64,000 nucleotides of DNA from Streptomyces sp. NBC_01296 (GTDB lineage Bacteria; Actinomycetota; Actinomycetes; Streptomycetales; Streptomycetaceae), in contig NZ_CP130720.1 in NCBI RefSeq assembly GCF_035984415.1, positions 2,294,001 through 2,358,000 on the forward strand, given 5' to 3'. Positions 62,857 to 64,000 of the stretch are shown piece after piece. Under the pieces are notes generated by a model, which was given only the letters and a program-made list of their open reading frames with translations, was not told the DNA's origin and did not search any database. A program made the translations under genes and the position numbers. Each line of letters opens with the position of its first letter. Positions within the stretch are counted from its first letter, which is position 1.

Positions 62857-63135
62857 GTGGGCCGGCCGTGCCCGGACAAGGCCGGCGCCGCCCTCGCCCC
62901 CTCCAAGGCCCCGGCGGCGAGCCGGACTCCCGCCCCGCCGAAGCCGAAGACCTCGCCCCCGACGGACGGCGGCTCCACCGGCGGTGACGGCGGCGGCAGC
63001 GGTGGCGGGGGCGGCAGCGGGGGGAGCAGCGTCTACTTCAAGAGCTGCGCCGGGGCGGCGCCCATGCGGCGCGGCCAGCCCGGCTACCGCGAGGCCCTCG
63101 ACCGGGACAAGGGCGGCATCGCCTGCGACAAGTAG
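62857..63135 (+). CDS. Excalibur-domain protein, possibly 5' truncated
   Basis: The 92-residue ORF ends in an excalibur-like calcium-binding motif (YFKSCAGAAPMRRGQPGYRE, then LDRDKGGIACDK) after a Ser/Gly/Pro-rich linker. Intact family members are surface proteins with a signal peptide, but none is present here and the upstream frame is proline-rich and not signal-like. The motif also has DKGG where DxDGxxCE is usual. It may be a remnant. The start GTG 62857 is uncertain. Confidence 0.45.
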   Translation: MGRPCPDKAGAALAPSKAPAASRTPAPPKPKTSPPTDGGSTGGDGGGSGGGGGSGGSSVYFKSCAGAAPMRRGQPGYREALDRDKGGIACDK

Positions 63136-63251
63136 TGACAAAAAACCCAAGCCGAACGATGGGTTTGAGCCGCATGGCGGAGCGATCCTCGGCTCCCGCG
63201 GCCCGGGCCCGGCAGAATCGGCCCCGTCGGTACGGTGTCGAGGGGGCGGCC

Positions 63252-64000
63252 ATGGCAGCAGTGGATACACGGACGGAAACCGGTACGGAGGTACCCGCGC
63301 TCGGCGGGATCCCCCTGCTCGGCTCCCTGTTCGACCTGAAATCGGACTCGCTCGGGACCTACCTGCGCGCCCAGCAGCAGCACGGCGACGTCGTGCGGAT
63401 CACCGCCGGCCCGCCGGGGCTGCGCGCCGAGCTGTACTGCGTCTTCTCCGCGGAGGGCGCGCAGCAGGTCCTGGCCTCGGAGTCGGCCAACTTCCGCAAG
63501 GACAACGCCTTCTACCAGGAGATCCGGGACTCCTTCGGCAACGGCCTGCTGACCAGCCAGGACGAGGACTACCTGCGCCAGCGCCGGCTGGTCCAGCCGC
63601 TGTTCACCAAGCGCCGGGTGGACGGGTACGCCGGCGCGGTCGCGGCCGAGACCCGGGCGGTCGTCGCGGGCTGGGGGCAGGCCCCCGGCGGTGTGGTCGA
63701 CGTCGGCGAGGAGATGATGCAGCTCGCCCTGCGCGCGGTCGCCCGGATCCTCTTCGGCACCGACGTGGAGGCCACCGTCGACGTCGTCGACCGGTGTTTT
63801 CCGGTCATCACGGATTACGTGCTGCGCCGCGGCTACTCCCCGGCCAACATCCCGCGTACCTGGCCCACGCCGGGCAACAAGCGGGCGGCCGCCGCGATGG
63901 ACGAGCTGTACGCGGTGTGCGACAAGATCATCGCCGAGCGGCGCAGCGGGGCCGCGGCCGGGGGCGAGGACCTGCTGAGCCTGCTGGCCGCCGCCACGAG
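63252..64000 (+). CDS. Cytochrome P450, 3' truncated by window end
   Basis: The frame is open from ATG 63252 to the window edge (249 residues). It reads as the N-terminal half of a P450: PALGGIPLLGSLFDL, HGDVVRITAG, then FRKDNAFYQEIRDSFGNGLL and DYLRQRRLVQPLF (helix C, where the first Arg meets the haem propionate), and LYAVCDKIIAERR. The haem Cys loop lies beyond the window. Such enzymes oxidise lipids, terpenes or polyketides with ferredoxin. The substrate is unknown. Confidence 0.85.
   Translation, partial: MAAVDTRTETGTEVPALGGIPLLGSLFDLKSDSLGTYLRAQQQHGDVVRITAGPPGLRAELYCVFSAEGAQQVLASESANFRKDNAFYQEIRDSFGNGLLTSQDEDYLRQRRLVQPLFTKRRVDGYAGAVAAETRAVVAGWGQAPGGVVDVGEEMMQLALRAVARILFGTDVEATVDVVDRCFPVITDYVLRRGYSPANIPRTWPTPGNKRAAAAMDELYAVCDKIIAERRSGAAAGGEDLLSLLAAAT

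Noticed and set aside
62857..63135. A full secreted excalibur nuclease
   Set aside because: No signal peptide or nuclease domain upstream; only the C-terminal motif is visible.

Overview
The window is chromosomal DNA from a high-GC actinomycete, almost certainly a Streptomyces. Supporting signs are the very high GC content, GTG/TTG starts with GTGA/ATGA overlaps, many Tat and lipoprotein signals, and a gene identical in type to the sporulation regulator whiI. The gene order (MNIO enzyme, hemQ, hemY, hemE, DUF3000, whiI, rnd, fadA, fadB ... dxs, xylHGF, rok7B7, ngcGFE, acnA, HTH-MurA) is what I remember for the S. coelicolor SCO6045 to SCO5998 core region read backwards; this was recalled, not searched.

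1-12.5 kb: end of a ZapE-type ATPase, OsmC, a PhoX-like Tat protein, PPK2, a lipoprotein polysaccharide deacetylase, a small zinc ribbon protein, a two-gene ABC transporter, an AIM24 protein and a Pth2-like hydrolase. Then comes a coupled pair: an MNIO (DUF692) enzyme fused to a partner-like domain, and a TIGR04222-type membrane protein ending in a tail of about 110 residues built almost only of Ser, Gly and 12 Cys. A secreted tripeptidyl-peptidase-like hydrolase follows. 12.6-19.8 kb: the coproporphyrin-dependent haem branch (hemQ, hemY/cgoX, hemE) with a DUF4349 lipoprotein, a CoA-disulfide-reductase-like enzyme and a NADAR-domain protein between them. 19.9-27.3 kb: DUF3000, whiI, rnd, a ferritin-like protein with its own operator/promoter, and the coupled fadA-fadB beta-oxidation pair.

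27.4-39.5 kb: a wall teichoic acid locus. It holds a TagC-like propeller protein, a TagF-like polymerase, a fused cytidylyltransferase/SDR expected to make CDP-ribitol, an SGNH esterase, an Ig-like protein, a TarS-like glycosyltransferase, a second propeller protein and an LCP ligase. A complete 1.58-kb insertion sequence sits exactly at the stop codon of the TagC-like gene. 39.5-48.1 kb: an amino-acid permease, dxs, the xylFGH sugar ABC operon and its ROK regulator. 48.1-58 kb: an mgtA-type Mg2+ P-type ATPase behind a long structured leader with a 13-codon uORF, the ngcEFG chitobiose/GlcNAc-type transporter with a DasR-like site, and aconitase. 58-64 kb: a LacI regulator, a Tat amidohydrolase, an HTH-MurA fusion with an operator that matches one upstream of acnA, an excalibur-domain ORF and the start of a cytochrome P450.

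Two short repeat families recur. One is a GC-rich intergenic element, found twice between or at the end of genes and once inverted inside the MNIO gene. The other is a palindrome of about 32 bp that sits in frame inside three unrelated genes. No rRNA, tRNA, CRISPR array or prophage was seen.
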